Shown piece by piece: positions 36,451 to 47,347 of a stretch of DNA of 64,000 nt (position 1 is the first letter of the stretch; the number at the start of each line of letters is the position of its first letter). The notes under the pieces are model-generated. The model worked only from the letters and a program-made list of their open reading frames with translations, did not search any database and was not told the origin of the DNA. Source of the DNA: Vagococcus proximus (lineage in GTDB: Bacteria > Bacillota > Bacilli > Lactobacillales > Vagococcaceae); contig NZ_JAPDSH010000002.1 in the NCBI RefSeq assembly GCF_029143285.1, forward strand, positions 248,001 through 312,000, given 5' to 3'. The position numbers and the translations under genes are program-made.

Positions 36451-37824
36451 ATGGCAAAAACAGGTATTTATGTTGGTCTTGATATAGGTACTACATCAGT
36501 TAAGGTTGTAGTTGCTGAATACATAGAAGGACAAATTAATATAATTGGTGTAGGTAACGCAAAATCAGAAGGTTTAAGCAGAGGAATAGTTACTGATATT
36601 GATAATGCAGCAGCATCAATTACTCGTGCTATTTCACAAGCTGAAGAAAAATCAGGAATTAAGATTAGAAATGTAAATGTAGGTTTACCAGCTAATTTAT
36701 TACAAGTAGAATCATGCGAAGGTATGATTGCAGTTAATACGGAAGCAAAAGAAATCACAGATGAAGATGTGAGAAAAGTATCAGCAGCAGCAATTGTACG
36801 TTCAACTCCGCCAGAAAGACAAATTGTGGCTATCGTACCTAAGGAATTCAAAGTAGATGGTTTTGAAGGGATTAAAGATCCTCGTGGCATGATAGGTGTA
36901 CGTTTAGACATGAATGGTGTTGTTTATACGGGACCTAAGACAATTGTTCATAACATTCGTAAGTGTGTTGAAAAAGCAGGGCTACAAATTGCAGAACTTG
37001 TCATTACACCACTTGCTTTGACAGAGTCAATTTTATCAGATGGTGAAAAAGACTTTGGAACAATTGTAATTGACATGGGCGGTGGTCAGACGACAACAGC
37101 TGTTATTTATGATCACGATTTGAAATTTGCACATGTCGAACAAGAAGGTGGCGAATTTATTTCTAAAGATATTTCAGTTGTTTTGAATACATCACTTAAT
37201 AATGCAGAAGCGTTAAAAATTAATTATGGTGATGCTTATCCAGAACGTACATCTGAGCAAGAAGAATTCCCAGTAGATGTTATTGGCAAAAGTGAAGCTG
37301 TTAAAGTAGACGAACGTTACTTATCAGAAATCATTGAAGCGAGAATGGAACAAATTTTTAGCAAATCTAAAGATATGCTAGAACAAATTGAAGCGTTAAA
37401 CTTACCAGGTGGTATTGTTTTAACTGGAGGTAACGCAGGAATTCCTGGTGTTGTAGAATTGGCTACAGATGTTTTTGACCGTCAAGTAAGATTATATGTG
37501 CCAAATCACATGGGCTTAAGAAATCCAATATTCTCAAATGCGATAAGCATTGTTGAATACGGTTCTAGACTAAGTGAAATTCACCGTTTAGCTAATTCAG
37601 CAATCATGGGTGAAAGACGACCAGTAATGGCAACACCTGATGTTAGACCGGCTATTCAAAAATCACAACCGACTCAACAGTCACAGCAAGTTCAACAATC
37701 AGCACCGGTTCAAGAGTATAGTGAATACAATCAAACAGATGAAGAGTTTTTAGGTAATACTGAAACTAAAGGCGACAATGTAAAAGAGAAGTTAAAAGGT
37801 TTCCTTTCAAATATTTTTGACTAA
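36451..37824 (+). CDS. ftsA: Cell division protein FtsA
   Basis: FtsA is an actin-like ATPase that tethers FtsZ to the membrane. The phosphate-binding motif [13 protein letters not shown] starts near residue 9, the 1C domain follows, then [14 protein letters not shown] near 207 and [11 protein letters not shown] near 329. The C-terminus has a Gln/Pro-rich linker and an amphipathic helix ([13 protein letters not shown]) for membrane binding. GGAGGG precedes the ATG. ftsZ follows after 20 nt. Confidence 0.96.
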   Translation: MAKTGIYVGLDIGTTSVKVVVAEYIEGQINIIGVGNAKSEGLSRGIVTDIDNAAASITRAISQAEEKSGIKIRNVNVGLPANLLQVESCEGMIAVNTEAKEITDEDVRKVSAAAIVRSTPPERQIVAIVPKEFKVDGFEGIKDPRGMIGVRLDMNGVVYTGPKTIVHNIRKCVEKAGLQIAELVITPLALTESILSDGEKDFGTIVIDMGGGQTTTAVIYDHDLKFAHVEQEGGEFISKDISVVLNTSLNNAEALKINYGDAYPERTSEQEEFPVDVIGKSEAVKVDERYLSEIIEARMEQIFSKSKDMLEQIEALNLPGGIVLTGGNAGIPGVVELATDVFDRQVRLYVPNHMGLRNPIFSNAISIVEYGSRLSEIHRLANSAIMGERRPVMATPDVRPAIQKSQPTQQSQQVQQSAPVQEYSEYNQTDEEFLGNTETKGDNVKEKLKGFLSNIFD

Positions 37825-37844
37825 GAATTAGGAGGATTTTAAAT

Positions 37845-39116
37845 ATGGAATTTTCAATAGATAGCACTATGGATAGTGGTGCAGTAATTAAAGTAATAGG
37901 TGTCGGCGGTGGCGGTGGTAACGCTGTTAATCGTATGATCGAAGAAAATGTTAAAGGTGTAGAGTTCATCGTTGCTAATACAGATGTTCAAGCACTTAAA
38001 GATAGTAAAGCAGAAACAGTTATTCAATTAGGGCCTAAGTATACAAGAGGTTTAGGTGCGGGATCACAGCCTGAAATTGGTAAAAAAGCTGCTGAAGAAA
38101 GTGAAACAATGTTACAAGATGCCCTAAGCGGAGCAGATATGATTTTCATTACTGCAGGTATGGGTGGAGGTACTGGTACTGGAGCTGCTCCAGAGGTTGC
38201 TCGTATCGCTAAAGAATTAGGTGCTTTAACAGTAGGTGTTGTGACACGTCCATTTAGCTTTGAAGGACCAAAACGTGGCCGTTACGCTGCAGAGGGTATT
38301 TCAGATTTAAAAGAAAATGTTGACACACTACTAATCATTTCAAACAACCGTTTATTAGAAGTAGTAGATAAAAAGACTCCTATTTTAGAAGCTTTCAGAG
38401 AAGCTGATAATGTATTAAGACAAGGGGTTCAAGGGATTTCAGATCTAATTACAGCACCGGGTTATGTAAACTTAGACTTTGCTGATGTAAAAACGGTTAT
38501 GGAAAACCAAGGAACTGCCCTTATGGGAATTGGTTCTGCAACAGGTGAAGATCGTGTTATTCAAGCGACTAAACAAGCTATTTCTTCACCATTATTAGAA
38601 ACATCAATTGCTGGTGCTGAACAAGTCTTATTAAATATCACTGGTGGATTAGATATGACGTTATTTGAAGCGCAAGATGCATCTGATATTGTAACGCATG
38701 CTGCTGATGGTGATGTAAATATTATCTTAGGTACGTCTATCAATGAAGATCTTAAAGATGAGATTGTTGTAACAGTTATTGCTACAGGAATTGACCCAAC
38801 AAGAAGAGAATCTAAAAGTTCTCGTACTCAAACACGTCAAACAACACCATTAACACAAACAACAAGTAGCTCATCAGTTACTGAACCATTATCAAGACAA
38901 AATGTTTCCATCGATCCAGTAGTTCCAGATGCTCATGAGGAAGAAAAAAGTGCATTTGGTGATTGGGATATCAGACGTGAACCAAATCACAGAGGGCGTG
39001 TAGAAGAACCTCAAAGTGAAAAAATAGAGAAAAAAGAATTTGATAGTTTTTCTAAAGCGTCAGAACAAGATGACGAAGAATTAAATACCCCAGCATTTTT
39101 CCGTAGAAAAAGATAG
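37845..39116 (+). CDS. ftsZ: Cell division protein FtsZ
   Basis: FtsZ is the tubulin-like GTPase that forms the Z ring. The N-terminal [13 protein letters not shown], the tubulin signature [10 protein letters not shown] near residue 108, and the T7 loop are all clear. A Ser/Thr/Gln-rich linker (about 320-400) leads to the C-terminal peptide TPAFFRRKR that binds FtsA and SepF. Length 423 is normal for enterococci. Confidence 0.98.
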   Translation: MEFSIDSTMDSGAVIKVIGVGGGGGNAVNRMIEENVKGVEFIVANTDVQALKDSKAETVIQLGPKYTRGLGAGSQPEIGKKAAEESETMLQDALSGADMIFITAGMGGGTGTGAAPEVARIAKELGALTVGVVTRPFSFEGPKRGRYAAEGISDLKENVDTLLIISNNRLLEVVDKKTPILEAFREADNVLRQGVQGISDLITAPGYVNLDFADVKTVMENQGTALMGIGSATGEDRVIQATKQAISSPLLETSIAGAEQVLLNITGGLDMTLFEAQDASDIVTHAADGDVNIILGTSINEDLKDEIVVTVIATGIDPTRRESKSSRTQTRQTTPLTQTTSSSSVTEPLSRQNVSIDPVVPDAHEEEKSAFGDWDIRREPNHRGRVEEPQSEKIEKKEFDSFSKASEQDDEELNTPAFFRRKR

Positions 39117-39128
39117 GAGTTGACTGAA

Positions 39129-39812
39129 TTGAGTAGGCTTGAGAAAAATGTCCTTAGTGTTCAGGAGACTATAGATCAAGCGTGCCAATCAGTTGGTCGT
39201 AATGCCAAAGACGTGGTAATGCTTGCAGTTACTAAATCTGTTAGTTCTGAAGTTGCGGCACCTTTATTAGAGCTAGGTATTACTAAATTTGCTGAAAATA
39301 GGGTAGATAGTTTATTAGAGAAACAACTTTATTTTCAAGAGAATAAGATTGAATGGCATTTAATTGGAACGCTACAACGTAGAAAAGTTAAGAAAGTGAT
39401 CAATTCAATTGATTACTTTCATGCTTTGGATAGTTTGAAATTAGCAGAAGAAATTCAAAAACACGCAACGCAAACAATTAAGTGTTTTGTTCAAGTGAAC
39501 GTGTCAAATGAAGAGTCGAAACATGGATTAATCATAGAAGATACAATTAATTTCATCAAAAGTATTGAAAAGTATGATAAAATTAAAATTGTTGGTTTAA
39601 TGACAATGGCTCCTAAAGATGCTACAGAAGTTGAAATTAATTACTATTTTAACGAATTAGCTTTAAAATGTAACGAAATCAGAGAATTGGATTTAGACCA
39701 TGCTCCGTGTACCGAATTAAGTATGGGTATGAGCAATGATTATGAGCTTGCAGTAAAATCAGGTTCAACTTATGTTAGAATAGGAACAGCTTTTTTCAAA
39801 GACTATATATAA
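39129..39812 (+). CDS. ylmE: YggS/YlmE family pyridoxal phosphate homeostasis protein
   Basis: This is a PLP-binding TIM-barrel protein involved in PLP and amino-acid balance, without known enzymatic activity. The PLP lysine is in VVMLAVTKSVSSE near residue 33, FAENRVD and WHLIGTLQRRKVKKV follow, and LSMGMSNDYELAVKSGSTYVRIG ends the barrel (parts). TTG 39129 has AGGAG 9 nt upstream; TTG 39120 lies directly against the site. It lies between ftsZ and sepF as in other Firmicutes. Confidence 0.92.
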   Translation: MSRLEKNVLSVQETIDQACQSVGRNAKDVVMLAVTKSVSSEVAAPLLELGITKFAENRVDSLLEKQLYFQENKIEWHLIGTLQRRKVKKVINSIDYFHALDSLKLAEEIQKHATQTIKCFVQVNVSNEESKHGLIIEDTINFIKSIEKYDKIKIVGLMTMAPKDATEVEINYYFNELALKCNEIRELDLDHAPCTELSMGMSNDYELAVKSGSTYVRIGTAFFKDYI

Positions 39813-39829
39813 AGTAGAGGGAAATATAA

Positions 39830-40594
39830 ATGACATTTGTGACAGTAGCGAAGGAGAAATTTCAGAAAATGACGGATTTCTTTGGTCTTGCTGAAGATCA
39901 AGAAATGCAAACAAATCCGCAATTTAACCACCGCCAAATTCCAGAAAATAGACAGCAACAAACAACAAATATTGTAGCTGAAAATACACGTATTCCAGTT
40001 CCAAATGCCGAAGCTCCAGTTAGAGAAGAAGCGATTAGAGAAACAAGAATGTCACGTATTAGTCAAGCTGCAAAGGGTAAACAAAAGAACACTAGACCAG
40101 TAAAACCAACACCAGTTTATCAAGATGACGTTTTAAGAGAAAATGTAAGAATACCTCAAGAAGGTGTTCAAGTGCAACAACCTCAAGAAACGCCAGTTCA
40201 ACCAAATCGTTCTGCTAGAGTTGACGAAACATACGAAAATGTTCGTGTTGATTCGGTAAAAGCAGATAGACCAGCTATGGCTAAAAAAACTCAATCAGAG
40301 GCATCGGGTGAGAATATCGTGAAAAAAGTATCTATTTTAGAACCAAGAACATATACAGAATCAAAAACTATTGCTCAATGTATTTTCAGAAATGAAATTG
40401 CGATTGTAAACTTTCATTTAGTTGATGAGAGTCAAGCTAGAAGGATTGTTGACTTTCTTACAGGTGCAGTATTTGCTTTAGATGGTGACATTCAACGTTT
40501 GGGTGGCGAAATATTTATTTGTACACCGCCAAATACGGAAATTGATAGTGCAACAGCTAAGAGCTTACTAGAAACACAATTTAAAGAGTATTAG
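39830..40594 (+). CDS. sepF: Cell division protein SepF with a long linker
   Basis: SepF anchors FtsZ to the membrane and aligns protofilaments. The N-terminal amphipathic helix (TVAKEKFQKMTDFFGL) is present, then about 150 Gln/Pro/Arg-rich low-complexity residues, then the conserved SepF fold (about 178-254, with VNFHLVDESQARRIVDFLTG and DGDIQRLGGEIFICTP). At 254 residues it is about 100 longer than B. subtilis SepF, all in the linker. Confidence 0.93.
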   Translation: MTFVTVAKEKFQKMTDFFGLAEDQEMQTNPQFNHRQIPENRQQQTTNIVAENTRIPVPNAEAPVREEAIRETRMSRISQAAKGKQKNTRPVKPTPVYQDDVLRENVRIPQEGVQVQQPQETPVQPNRSARVDETYENVRVDSVKADRPAMAKKTQSEASGENIVKKVSILEPRTYTESKTIAQCIFRNEIAIVNFHLVDESQARRIVDFLTGAVFALDGDIQRLGGEIFICTPPNTEIDSATAKSLLETQFKEY

Positions 40595-40608
40595 AAGGAA
40601 GTGGTTGC

Positions 40609-40884
40609 ATGATTATCAATTTGATTAGTTTTATTCGTCTCGTTTCTGAATTATATTCAGGAGCACTTGTTATTTATGCCCTATTATCGTGGTTCCCAGG
40701 TGCGTATGACTCGTCATTAGGACGATTTTTATCAAAAATATGTGATCCATACTTGCGTATTTTTGATCGTCTTAATTTGAACTTCGGAGGCATAAGTTTT
40801 TCTATCATGGTTGCCCTGTTGGCATTAAATTTCGGGACAGAGTTTGTCGTAAGATTAATTGTGAAACTATACTATATTTTTTAA
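40609..40884 (+). CDS. ylmG: YggT family membrane protein (YlmG)
   Basis: The 91-residue protein has two membrane segments and the repeat-like motif LSWFPGAYDSSLGRFLSKICDPYLRIFDRL (shown here as LSWFPG and CDPYLRIF). The YggT family is linked to septum and chromosome placement, but the mechanism is unknown. The gene follows sepF after 14 nt and precedes ylmH, a conserved order. Confidence 0.9.
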   Translation: MIINLISFIRLVSELYSGALVIYALLSWFPGAYDSSLGRFLSKICDPYLRIFDRLNLNFGGISFSIMVALLALNFGTEFVVRLIVKLYYIF

Positions 40885-40919
40885 GGTGTTATAATTAAAC
40901 CATGAAAGGGTGTGACTCT

Positions 40920-41702
40920 ATGAATGTTAATGTTTATCAGCATTTTCGTAAAGACGAACATCCTTTTGTTGATATGGTCGGTGACTGGATTGAACAGGTC
41001 GATAGTCAGTATACGCCATACTTAACTGATTTTTTAGATCCAAGACAGGCATTCATTCTTGAAACTCTTGTTAAAGCAAGAGGCGAATTAGAATTGATGT
41101 TTTATGGAGGGTATGAAGTAGCAGAGAGAAGACGTGTTTTGATTTATCCCAATTATTATGAAGCAACAAATGATGATTTTGATATTGAACTTTATGAAAT
41201 AAGCTATCCAACAAAATTTGGTAGTTTATCACATGGTAAAATATTGGGAACATTAATTAGTACTGGATTGAAACGTGAATTTTTTGGAGATATTATCTCT
41301 GATGGATCGAGATGGCAACTTTTTATAAAAAAAGAAATGGCTCATTATGTGACATCACAATTAGATAAAATCGGGAAACTACCAGTCAAACTTAAAGAAT
41401 GTGACTACACACAGATGATTGAACCTAAAGATAGTTGGGAAATAGAAATGATGACAGTGACATCTATGAGATTAGATACAGTCATTGCTTCAGCATTCAA
41501 TATTTCCAGACAACGTTCTAAACTTTTAATTGAAAGTGGGAAAGTAAAAATCAATTGGACAGAAGTAAGTAAAATTGATTTTCTTTTAGAGCATTTGGAT
41601 ATAGTATCTATCAGAGGATTTGGAAGAATTCAAATCCGAGAAATAGAAGGTAAAACTAAAAAAGAACGTATAAGATTACAAGTAGGAATGTTAAGAAAAT
41701 AA
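40920..41702 (+). CDS. ylmH: S4-domain RNA-binding protein YlmH
   Basis: The 260-residue protein has an N-terminal YlmH-specific domain and a C-terminal S4 domain (about 180-240, with RLDTVIASAFNISRQRSKLLIESGKVKINW, parts). YlmH has been linked to ribosome rescue and RNA binding in Gram-positives. AAAGGGTGTG is 8 nt from ATG 40920; the ATG at 40902 has no suitable site and is rejected. It is the penultimate gene of the ylm group before divIVA. Confidence 0.9.
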   Translation: MNVNVYQHFRKDEHPFVDMVGDWIEQVDSQYTPYLTDFLDPRQAFILETLVKARGELELMFYGGYEVAERRRVLIYPNYYEATNDDFDIELYEISYPTKFGSLSHGKILGTLISTGLKREFFGDIISDGSRWQLFIKKEMAHYVTSQLDKIGKLPVKLKECDYTQMIEPKDSWEIEMMTVTSMRLDTVIASAFNISRQRSKLLIESGKVKINWTEVSKIDFLLEHLDIVSIRGFGRIQIREIEGKTKKERIRLQVGMLRK

Positions 41703-41720
41703 AATATGAGGTGAAGTAAT

Positions 41721-42548
41721 ATGGCATTAAGTCCAATCGATATTAAAAATAAAACTTTTTCAAACAAAATGCGTGGTTATAATCAAGACGAAGTAGATGA
41801 TTTCTTAGATCAAATTATTGAAGATTTTGAAGCAACGTTAAGAGAAAAGAAAGAAACTGAAAAAGCATTAAAACATGCTAACGAGAAATTAACTTATTTC
41901 AACGAATTAAAAGATGCATTAAACCAATCAATTATTGTTGCACAAGATACTGCTGATAAATTAAAAGATTCAGCAGAAAAAGAATCAGAATTAACTTTAA
42001 ATACAGCTAATTCAACATCAGCTGAAATTTTACGTCGTTCAAATGAAGAAGCTGAAACGACAGTTTCTGAAGCTAAACGTAAAGCAAATGAAATTATTAC
42101 AAATGCCCAAACAAGAGCAACTGTTTTAGCTAAAGAAACAGATGAATTAAAAACAAAAACTAAAGAATTCCACCGTAAATTGTCTCTAATGTTAGAGTCT
42201 CAGTTAGAGATTGTTAATGCTAAAGATTGGGATAGTTTATTATTACCATTCTCAGCTTACATTGGTGAGGACCACCAAGAAGTAAAAAAAGTTTTAGATA
42301 ATGAAGCTAAAAAAACTGAGAATAAAGCACCAGAAACAGCTGCTGAAGCAGTTCTAACTGAAGAAAAAGTTGAAGTTAAAGATAATGCAACTAAAGAAGT
42401 TGAAGTGAAAGCTGACAAAGTTGTAGAAACTGTTAAAGAAGAAACAAAAACAGACTCTATAAAAGAAGAAGAAAAAAAAGAAGTTAAAGGTTCTAAAGCA
42501 ATGCAAGAAGCTATGAACTTAAATCGAAAAAACCGTAAAAAGGTTTAA
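41721..42548 (+). CDS. divIVA: Cell division protein DivIVA
   Basis: DivIVA binds curved membrane at septa and poles. The N-terminal lipid-binding segment ALSPIDIKNKTFSNKMRGYNQDEVDDFLDQI (part) is followed by extended coiled coil to about residue 165 and a Glu/Lys/Val-rich, probably disordered C-terminus that ends in a basic patch (NLNRKNRKKV). Length 275 is within the enterococcal range. It ends the ylm group; the ileS T-box leader begins immediately downstream. Confidence 0.95.
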   Translation: MALSPIDIKNKTFSNKMRGYNQDEVDDFLDQIIEDFEATLREKKETEKALKHANEKLTYFNELKDALNQSIIVAQDTADKLKDSAEKESELTLNTANSTSAEILRRSNEEAETTVSEAKRKANEIITNAQTRATVLAKETDELKTKTKEFHRKLSLMLESQLEIVNAKDWDSLLLPFSAYIGEDHQEVKKVLDNEAKKTENKAPETAAEAVLTEEKVEVKDNATKEVEVKADKVVETVKEETKTDSIKEEEKKEVKGSKAMQEAMNLNRKNRKKV

Positions 42549-42559
42549 TGTAAAACAGA

Positions 42560-42780
42560 AAAGCTAATAGGTATTCTTAAAGCGAGTTGCAGATAGTGAA
42601 AGTGCAATAGACCCTACCTCTTAGAAAGATCCTTTACTAGATTTAATCATGAACTAGAGTAGTGATTAACGTGTTATTCTCGTTACGAATAACTTGAGGG
42701 AAAGATTAGTATTAATCTTTCTAAATCTGGGTGGTAACACGAGCACTTCGTCCCTTTATGGGGCGGAGTGTTTTTTTTAT
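42560..42780 (+). promoter_or_regulatory. T-box riboswitch (Ile) upstream of ileS
   Basis: The 5' leader contains a long Stem I with a likely specifier ATC at 42646-42648, the T-box core GGGTGGTAACACG (42729-42741; the UGGU bulge pairs with the tRNA end), and a terminator stem (CACTTCGTCCC at 42744-42754 with GGGGCGGAGTG at 42760-42770) followed by T8. Uncharged tRNA-Ile would favour antitermination. The core differs from the common GGTACCGCG by AAC for ACC. Confidence 0.9.
42744..42778 (+). terminator. T-box terminator hairpin
   Basis: Eleven base pairs with G-T pairs, loop TTTAT, then T8. It is the off-state structure of the ileS T-box. Confidence 0.9.
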
Positions 42781-42810
42781 AGATAAAATTTGAGAGGGAG
42801 TTGGAAAAAA

Positions 42811-45597
42811 ATGAAATTAAAAGAAACATTACAACTGGGTAAAACAGACTTTCCGATGCGTGGTAATTTACCAGTAAGAGAAGAAGCGTGGCAAGCTGAG
42901 TGGGAAGAAAATCAAATGTATCAACAACGCCAAAAATTAAATGAGGGTAAACCAACTTTCGTATTACATGATGGACCTCCTTATGCAAATGGTAACATTC
43001 ACTTAGGTCATGCTTTAAATAAAATTAGTAAAGATATTATCATCCGTTCAAAATCAATGTCAGGTTTCCGTGCACCGTACGTTCCTGGTTGGGATACACA
43101 TGGTCTTCCAATTGAACAAGCGTTAACTAAAAAAGGTATCAAACGTAAAGAAATGTCACGTGCTGACTACTTAACGTTATGTGAAGAATACGCTATGGAA
43201 CAAGTTAATACACAACGTAATGACTTCAAACGTTTAGGTGTTACTGGTGAGTGGGATAAACCTTACATCACGTTACAACCTGAATATGTAGCAGAACAAA
43301 TTCGTGTATTCGGAAAAATGGCTGAAAAAGGCTATATCTATAAAGGTCAAAAACCAGTTTACTGGTCACCATCAAGTGAATCATCATTAGCTGAAGCTGA
43401 GATTGAATACCAAGATGTTAAATCTGCTTCTATCTATGTTGCTTTCCCAGTTAAAGATGGTAAAGGCTTAATCGATACTGACACATCATTTGTAATCTGG
43501 ACAACAACTCCTTGGACGTTACCTGCTAACTTAGGTATCTCAGTAAATGGTGAGTATGTGTATAACGTTGTGGAAGCTGACGGACGTAAATTTGTTGTGG
43601 CTAAAGAATTGTTAGAAACTGTGACAGAACAAATTGGTTGGGAAACAGTGACTGTCTTATCTGAAATTAAAGGTAGCGACATGGATATGATGACAGCACA
43701 ACATCCATTCTACGACCGTGAGTCATTAGTAATGGTTGGGGATCATGTTACACTTGATGCTGGTACTGGTTTAGTTCATACGGCACCAGGTCATGGTGAT
43801 GACGATTACCAAATTGGTAAAAAATATGGGTTAGAAATCTTATCACCAGTCGATGCTCGTGGGTGTTATACAGATGAAGCGCCTGGCTTCGAAGGAATTT
43901 TCTACGATAAAGCTAATCCAATGGTCACTGAGTTATTAACAGAAAAAAATGCTTTATTAAAATTAGAATTCTTTACACATAGTTATCCACATGACTGGAG
44001 AACTAAAAAGCCAGTTATCTTTAGAGCAACACCACAATGGTTTGCCTCAATTGATAAATTTAGAGCAGAGATTTTAAGTGAAGTAGAAAAAGTTGACTGG
44101 GTATTACCTTGGGGTAAAACTCGTCTTTATAACATGGTTCGTGACCGTGGCGATTGGGTTATTTCTCGTCAACGTGCGTGGGGTGTGCCACTTCCAATTT
44201 TCTATGCTGAAAATGAAGAAGCGATCTTAACTCCTGAAACTGTAGAACATGTTGCACAAATCTTTGCTAAAGAGGGTATTAATAGCTGGTATGAACGTGA
44301 TATCAAGGATTTATTACCAGAAGGATTTACACATCCGGGTAGCCCAAATGGTATCTTTACAAAAGAAAATGACATCATGGATGTATGGTTTGATTCAGGA
44401 TCATCTCATGAGGCTGTTTTACGCCAACGTGAGGACTTAACATTCCCTGCTGATTTATACTTAGAAGGATCTGACCAATATCGTGGTTGGTTTAATTCAA
44501 GTATTACAACAAGTGTGGCTATTAATGGTGTGGCTCCTTATAAACAAGTCTTATCACAAGGCTTTATCATGGACCAAAATGGTCGTAAACAAAGTAAATC
44601 ATTAGGTAACACAATTGAACCTAATAAAGTTATCAAACAAATGGGTGCGGATATTATCCGTCTATGGGTAGCCAGTGTCGATGCTGAGTCTGATGTACGT
44701 GTTGATATGGATAACTTAAATCAAGTTTCTGAAGTGTACCGTAAAATCAGAAATACAATGCGTTTCTTATTAGCGAACACAAATGATTTTGAACCGAAAT
44801 CTCATGCGGTATCATACGATGAGTTACGTTCTGTGGATAAATACTTGATGGTTCGTTTAAATGAGTTAGTTAAAACGATTAGAGAAGAAGGGTATGAAAA
44901 CTATTCATTCCCAACTGTGTATAAAGCAATCGTTAATTTCTGTACAAATGAATTATCAGCTTTCTACTTAGACTTTGCTAAGGATGTTGTGTATATTGAA
45001 GCAGAGGATAACTATGAGCGTCGTTGTATGCAAACTGTATTCTACGAAACATTAGTGACATTAACTAAATTAATGACACCAATCTTAGTTCATACATCTG
45101 AAGAAATTTGGAGCCATTTGAAAGAGGAAGAGAGCTATGTTCAGTTAGCAGAAATGCCTGAGTACCAAGAATTCCCTAATCAAGATGTTTTAATGAGTAA
45201 CTGGGCTGAGTTTATGACATTACGTGACAATGCACTTAAAGCGTTAGAAGAAGCGCGTAATGCTAAATTAATCGGTAAGTCATTTGAAGCGAAATTAACA
45301 ATTTTCCCAAGTGAACCGACTGCAATGTTAATTAAAGCAATCGATTCTAACTTAGAGCAATTATTGATTGTCTCTCAATTAGAAGTGGCTGATGTGAACG
45401 CAGAAGTTCCTGCTGAAGCAGTTAAATTTGATGGTATGTCTATCTTAGTTGAAAAAGCTGCTGGTGAAACATGTGCGCGTTGTCGTGCCGTTAAAGAAGA
45501 TGTTGGTTCACATGAGAAATTAGAAACATTATGTGACCGTTGTGCGACAATTGTGGAAGAAAGCTTTCCAGAAGCTGTTGAAGTTGGATTTGAATAA
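42811..45597 (+). CDS. ileS: Isoleucyl-tRNA synthetase
   Basis: This class I aminoacyl-tRNA synthetase has the HIGH-type motif HLGHALNK near residue 60 (GNIHLGHA), the editing (CP1) domain with TTPWTLPAN, the KMSKS-type motif KQSKSLGN near 596, and a C-terminal zinc-binding module (CARCRAVK and CDRCAT). The four-cysteine zinc site and length of 928 mark the bacterial-type IleRS. ATG 42811 has GAGAGGGAG upstream; the frame before it starts in the ribosome binding site. It is controlled by the T-box leader. Confidence 0.97.
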   Translation: MKLKETLQLGKTDFPMRGNLPVREEAWQAEWEENQMYQQRQKLNEGKPTFVLHDGPPYANGNIHLGHALNKISKDIIIRSKSMSGFRAPYVPGWDTHGLPIEQALTKKGIKRKEMSRADYLTLCEEYAMEQVNTQRNDFKRLGVTGEWDKPYITLQPEYVAEQIRVFGKMAEKGYIYKGQKPVYWSPSSESSLAEAEIEYQDVKSASIYVAFPVKDGKGLIDTDTSFVIWTTTPWTLPANLGISVNGEYVYNVVEADGRKFVVAKELLETVTEQIGWETVTVLSEIKGSDMDMMTAQHPFYDRESLVMVGDHVTLDAGTGLVHTAPGHGDDDYQIGKKYGLEILSPVDARGCYTDEAPGFEGIFYDKANPMVTELLTEKNALLKLEFFTHSYPHDWRTKKPVIFRATPQWFASIDKFRAEILSEVEKVDWVLPWGKTRLYNMVRDRGDWVISRQRAWGVPLPIFYAENEEAILTPETVEHVAQIFAKEGINSWYERDIKDLLPEGFTHPGSPNGIFTKENDIMDVWFDSGSSHEAVLRQREDLTFPADLYLEGSDQYRGWFNSSITTSVAINGVAPYKQVLSQGFIMDQNGRKQSKSLGNTIEPNKVIKQMGADIIRLWVASVDAESDVRVDMDNLNQVSEVYRKIRNTMRFLLANTNDFEPKSHAVSYDELRSVDKYLMVRLNELVKTIREEGYENYSFPTVYKAIVNFCTNELSAFYLDFAKDVVYIEAEDNYERRCMQTVFYETLVTLTKLMTPILVHTSEEIWSHLKEEESYVQLAEMPEYQEFPNQDVLMSNWAEFMTLRDNALKALEEARNAKLIGKSFEAKLTIFPSEPTAMLIKAIDSNLEQLLIVSQLEVADVNAEVPAEAVKFDGMSILVEKAAGETCARCRAVKEDVGSHEKLETLCDRCATIVEESFPEAVEVGFE

Positions 45598-45602
45598 GCG
45601 AT

Positions 45603-45639
45603 AAAAAAAACTTGGAAGAATTTCTTCCAAGTTTTTTTT
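45603..45639. terminator. Bidirectional terminator of ileS and zwf
   Basis: CTTGGAAGA (45611-45619) pairs with TCTTCCAAG (45623-45631), flanked by a long A-run and a T-run, so it serves both convergent genes. Confidence 0.92.
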
Positions 45640-45642
45640 ATT

Positions 45643-47163
45643 TTATAATTTACCTTGTTTTCGGTACCACTCATCTGGTGTCCAGACCCAGTTGAAACCA
45701 TCTTGCTCAAGTAAATCAAAAGCGGCTTTGGGTCCCATTGTTCCACTAGCGTAGTTAGGGAAGTCCGGTGTTTCATTGTCCCAAGTCTTTCTTATAACAT
45801 CCACAATACGCCACGATTGGGCTACTTCATCCCAATGTGAGAAGTTAGTCCCATCCCCTTTAAGACAGTCTAAGATAAGCTTCTCGTAAGCCTCAGGACT
45901 ATTATCTAAAGCTTCAGCTGAATGACGATAGTCTAATTTTATTGGATCGATGTTAAAGCCATCGCCAATTTCTTTACCGTTCATTGTTAGTGAAAAGCCT
46001 TCTGTTGGCTGGATATAAATAGTTAAAACATTTGGAGGCATTGTTTCTGCTTCGCAGGCTGTTTCATTTTCAGAGCGGAAGACATTAATCGGTGTGGGTT
46101 TGAATACAATATTAATACGTGTTCCTTTTTCTGTTAATTGTTTACCTGAACGAACGTAGAAAGGCACACCACGCCATCTAAAGTTATCCACCATTAATTT
46201 ACCAGCAACAAATGTTTCAGTTTCAGATTCTGGATTAACGTTGATTTCTTCACGGTAAGGAATGAACGTTTTACCATCTAATTCTCCAGCACCGTATTGG
46301 CCGCGAACAAAGTTTTCTTTTACTTCGTCTTCTGAATAAATACGAATTGAATTGAGTGCTTTTACTTTTTCTTCACGAATATTTTTTTCAGTGAAAATAG
46401 CGGGTGGCTCCATTGCTAAAAGTGAGACCACTTGCATAGTATGATTTTGGATCATATCTTTTAAAGCACCACTTGTATCGTAATAGCCACCACGTTCTTC
46501 AACACCGAGTGATTCGGCTAACGTAATTTGAATATTATCAATGTACTTATTATTCCAAAGTGATTCGAAAATATTGTTTCCAAAACGGATGGCAGAAATA
46601 TTTTGAATCATTTCTTTACCTAGATAATGATCGATACGGAAGATTTGTTCTTCTTCAAATGCTTCACGAATTTCGTTATTTAAATTATTGGCTGATTCAA
46701 AGTCAGTTCCAAAAGGTTTTTCAATAATTAAATGATTGAAGCCTTTTTCAGTGACAATATTTTCTGATTTTAAATGACTTGTAATAGTCCCAAAGAAGTT
46801 TGGTGCCATAGCTAGATAGAAGATACGGTTTTGTTTTAGGTCATAACGTGTATCTAAGTTATCTGCTAATTTTTTTAGATTTGTATAGTGTTCGGTATCC
46901 GTCACATTGTGTGATTGATAGTAGAAATGGCTAGTGAATTGAACAAGCTCGTCTTCTGTAGGTTTGAATGAAGCAATACTTTGAGAAACGATGTCACGAT
47001 AATACTCGTCACTCCATTCACGACGGGCAGTCCCTATAACTGCAAAGTGTTCTTTTAGATACCCTTTACGGTAAAGTCTAAAAAGTGAGGGATATAATTT
47101 ACGCTGTGCTAAATCTCCTGTGCCACCAAAAATAGTAAATAAGGCAATTTGTTCGTTCGACAT
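45643..47163 (-). CDS. zwf: Glucose-6-phosphate 1-dehydrogenase
   Basis: This enzyme opens the oxidative pentose phosphate pathway and produces NADPH. The N-terminal coenzyme-binding loop GGTGDLAQRKLYPSLF is at about residue 14, and the active-site motif RIDHYLGKEMIQN near 176. Length 506 is standard. It is monocistronic on the minus strand, convergent with ileS. No gnd or pgl gene is nearby. Confidence 0.97.
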   Translation of the reverse strand: MSNEQIALFTIFGGTGDLAQRKLYPSLFRLYRKGYLKEHFAVIGTARREWSDEYYRDIVSQSIASFKPTEDELVQFTSHFYYQSHNVTDTEHYTNLKKLADNLDTRYDLKQNRIFYLAMAPNFFGTITSHLKSENIVTEKGFNHLIIEKPFGTDFESANNLNNEIREAFEEEQIFRIDHYLGKEMIQNISAIRFGNNIFESLWNNKYIDNIQITLAESLGVEERGGYYDTSGALKDMIQNHTMQVVSLLAMEPPAIFTEKNIREEKVKALNSIRIYSEDEVKENFVRGQYGAGELDGKTFIPYREEINVNPESETETFVAGKLMVDNFRWRGVPFYVRSGKQLTEKGTRINIVFKPTPINVFRSENETACEAETMPPNVLTIYIQPTEGFSLTMNGKEIGDGFNIDPIKLDYRHSAEALDNSPEAYEKLILDCLKGDGTNFSHWDEVAQSWRIVDVIRKTWDNETPDFPNYASGTMGPKAAFDLLEQDGFNWVWTPDEWYRKQGKL

Positions 47164-47285
47164 ACCTAACTCCTAACTGATAATAAATTTTCGAATAGCT
47201 AACTAAGTAAGTTAATTCTATCCACAATAACTTCATTCTAGCGTTTTAAGTTTCTTAACGCAAGGTAAAGGAACTGATTTTTTGT

Positions 47286-47321
47286 AAAAAAAAGAACCTT
47301 TCTCAGATTTACAGAAAGGTT
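47286..47321 (-). terminator. Terminator of the DtxR-family gene
   Basis: AACCTTTCT (47295-47303) pairs with AGAAAGGTT (47313-47321). On the minus strand it is followed by a run of T (A-run at 47286-47293). Confidence 0.85.
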
Positions 47322-47347
47322 GATATTTAGGTGTTTTCTACCTATAT

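Noticed and set aside
36468-36911. 147-residue open frame opposite ftsA
   Set aside because: It is an antisense shadow of a highly conserved gene, with no start signals.
27674-42548. Missing murE, murF, murC and ftsW in the division cluster, as a deletion
   Set aside because: Lactobacillales usually encode these elsewhere, and the junctions here are tight and conserved in order.
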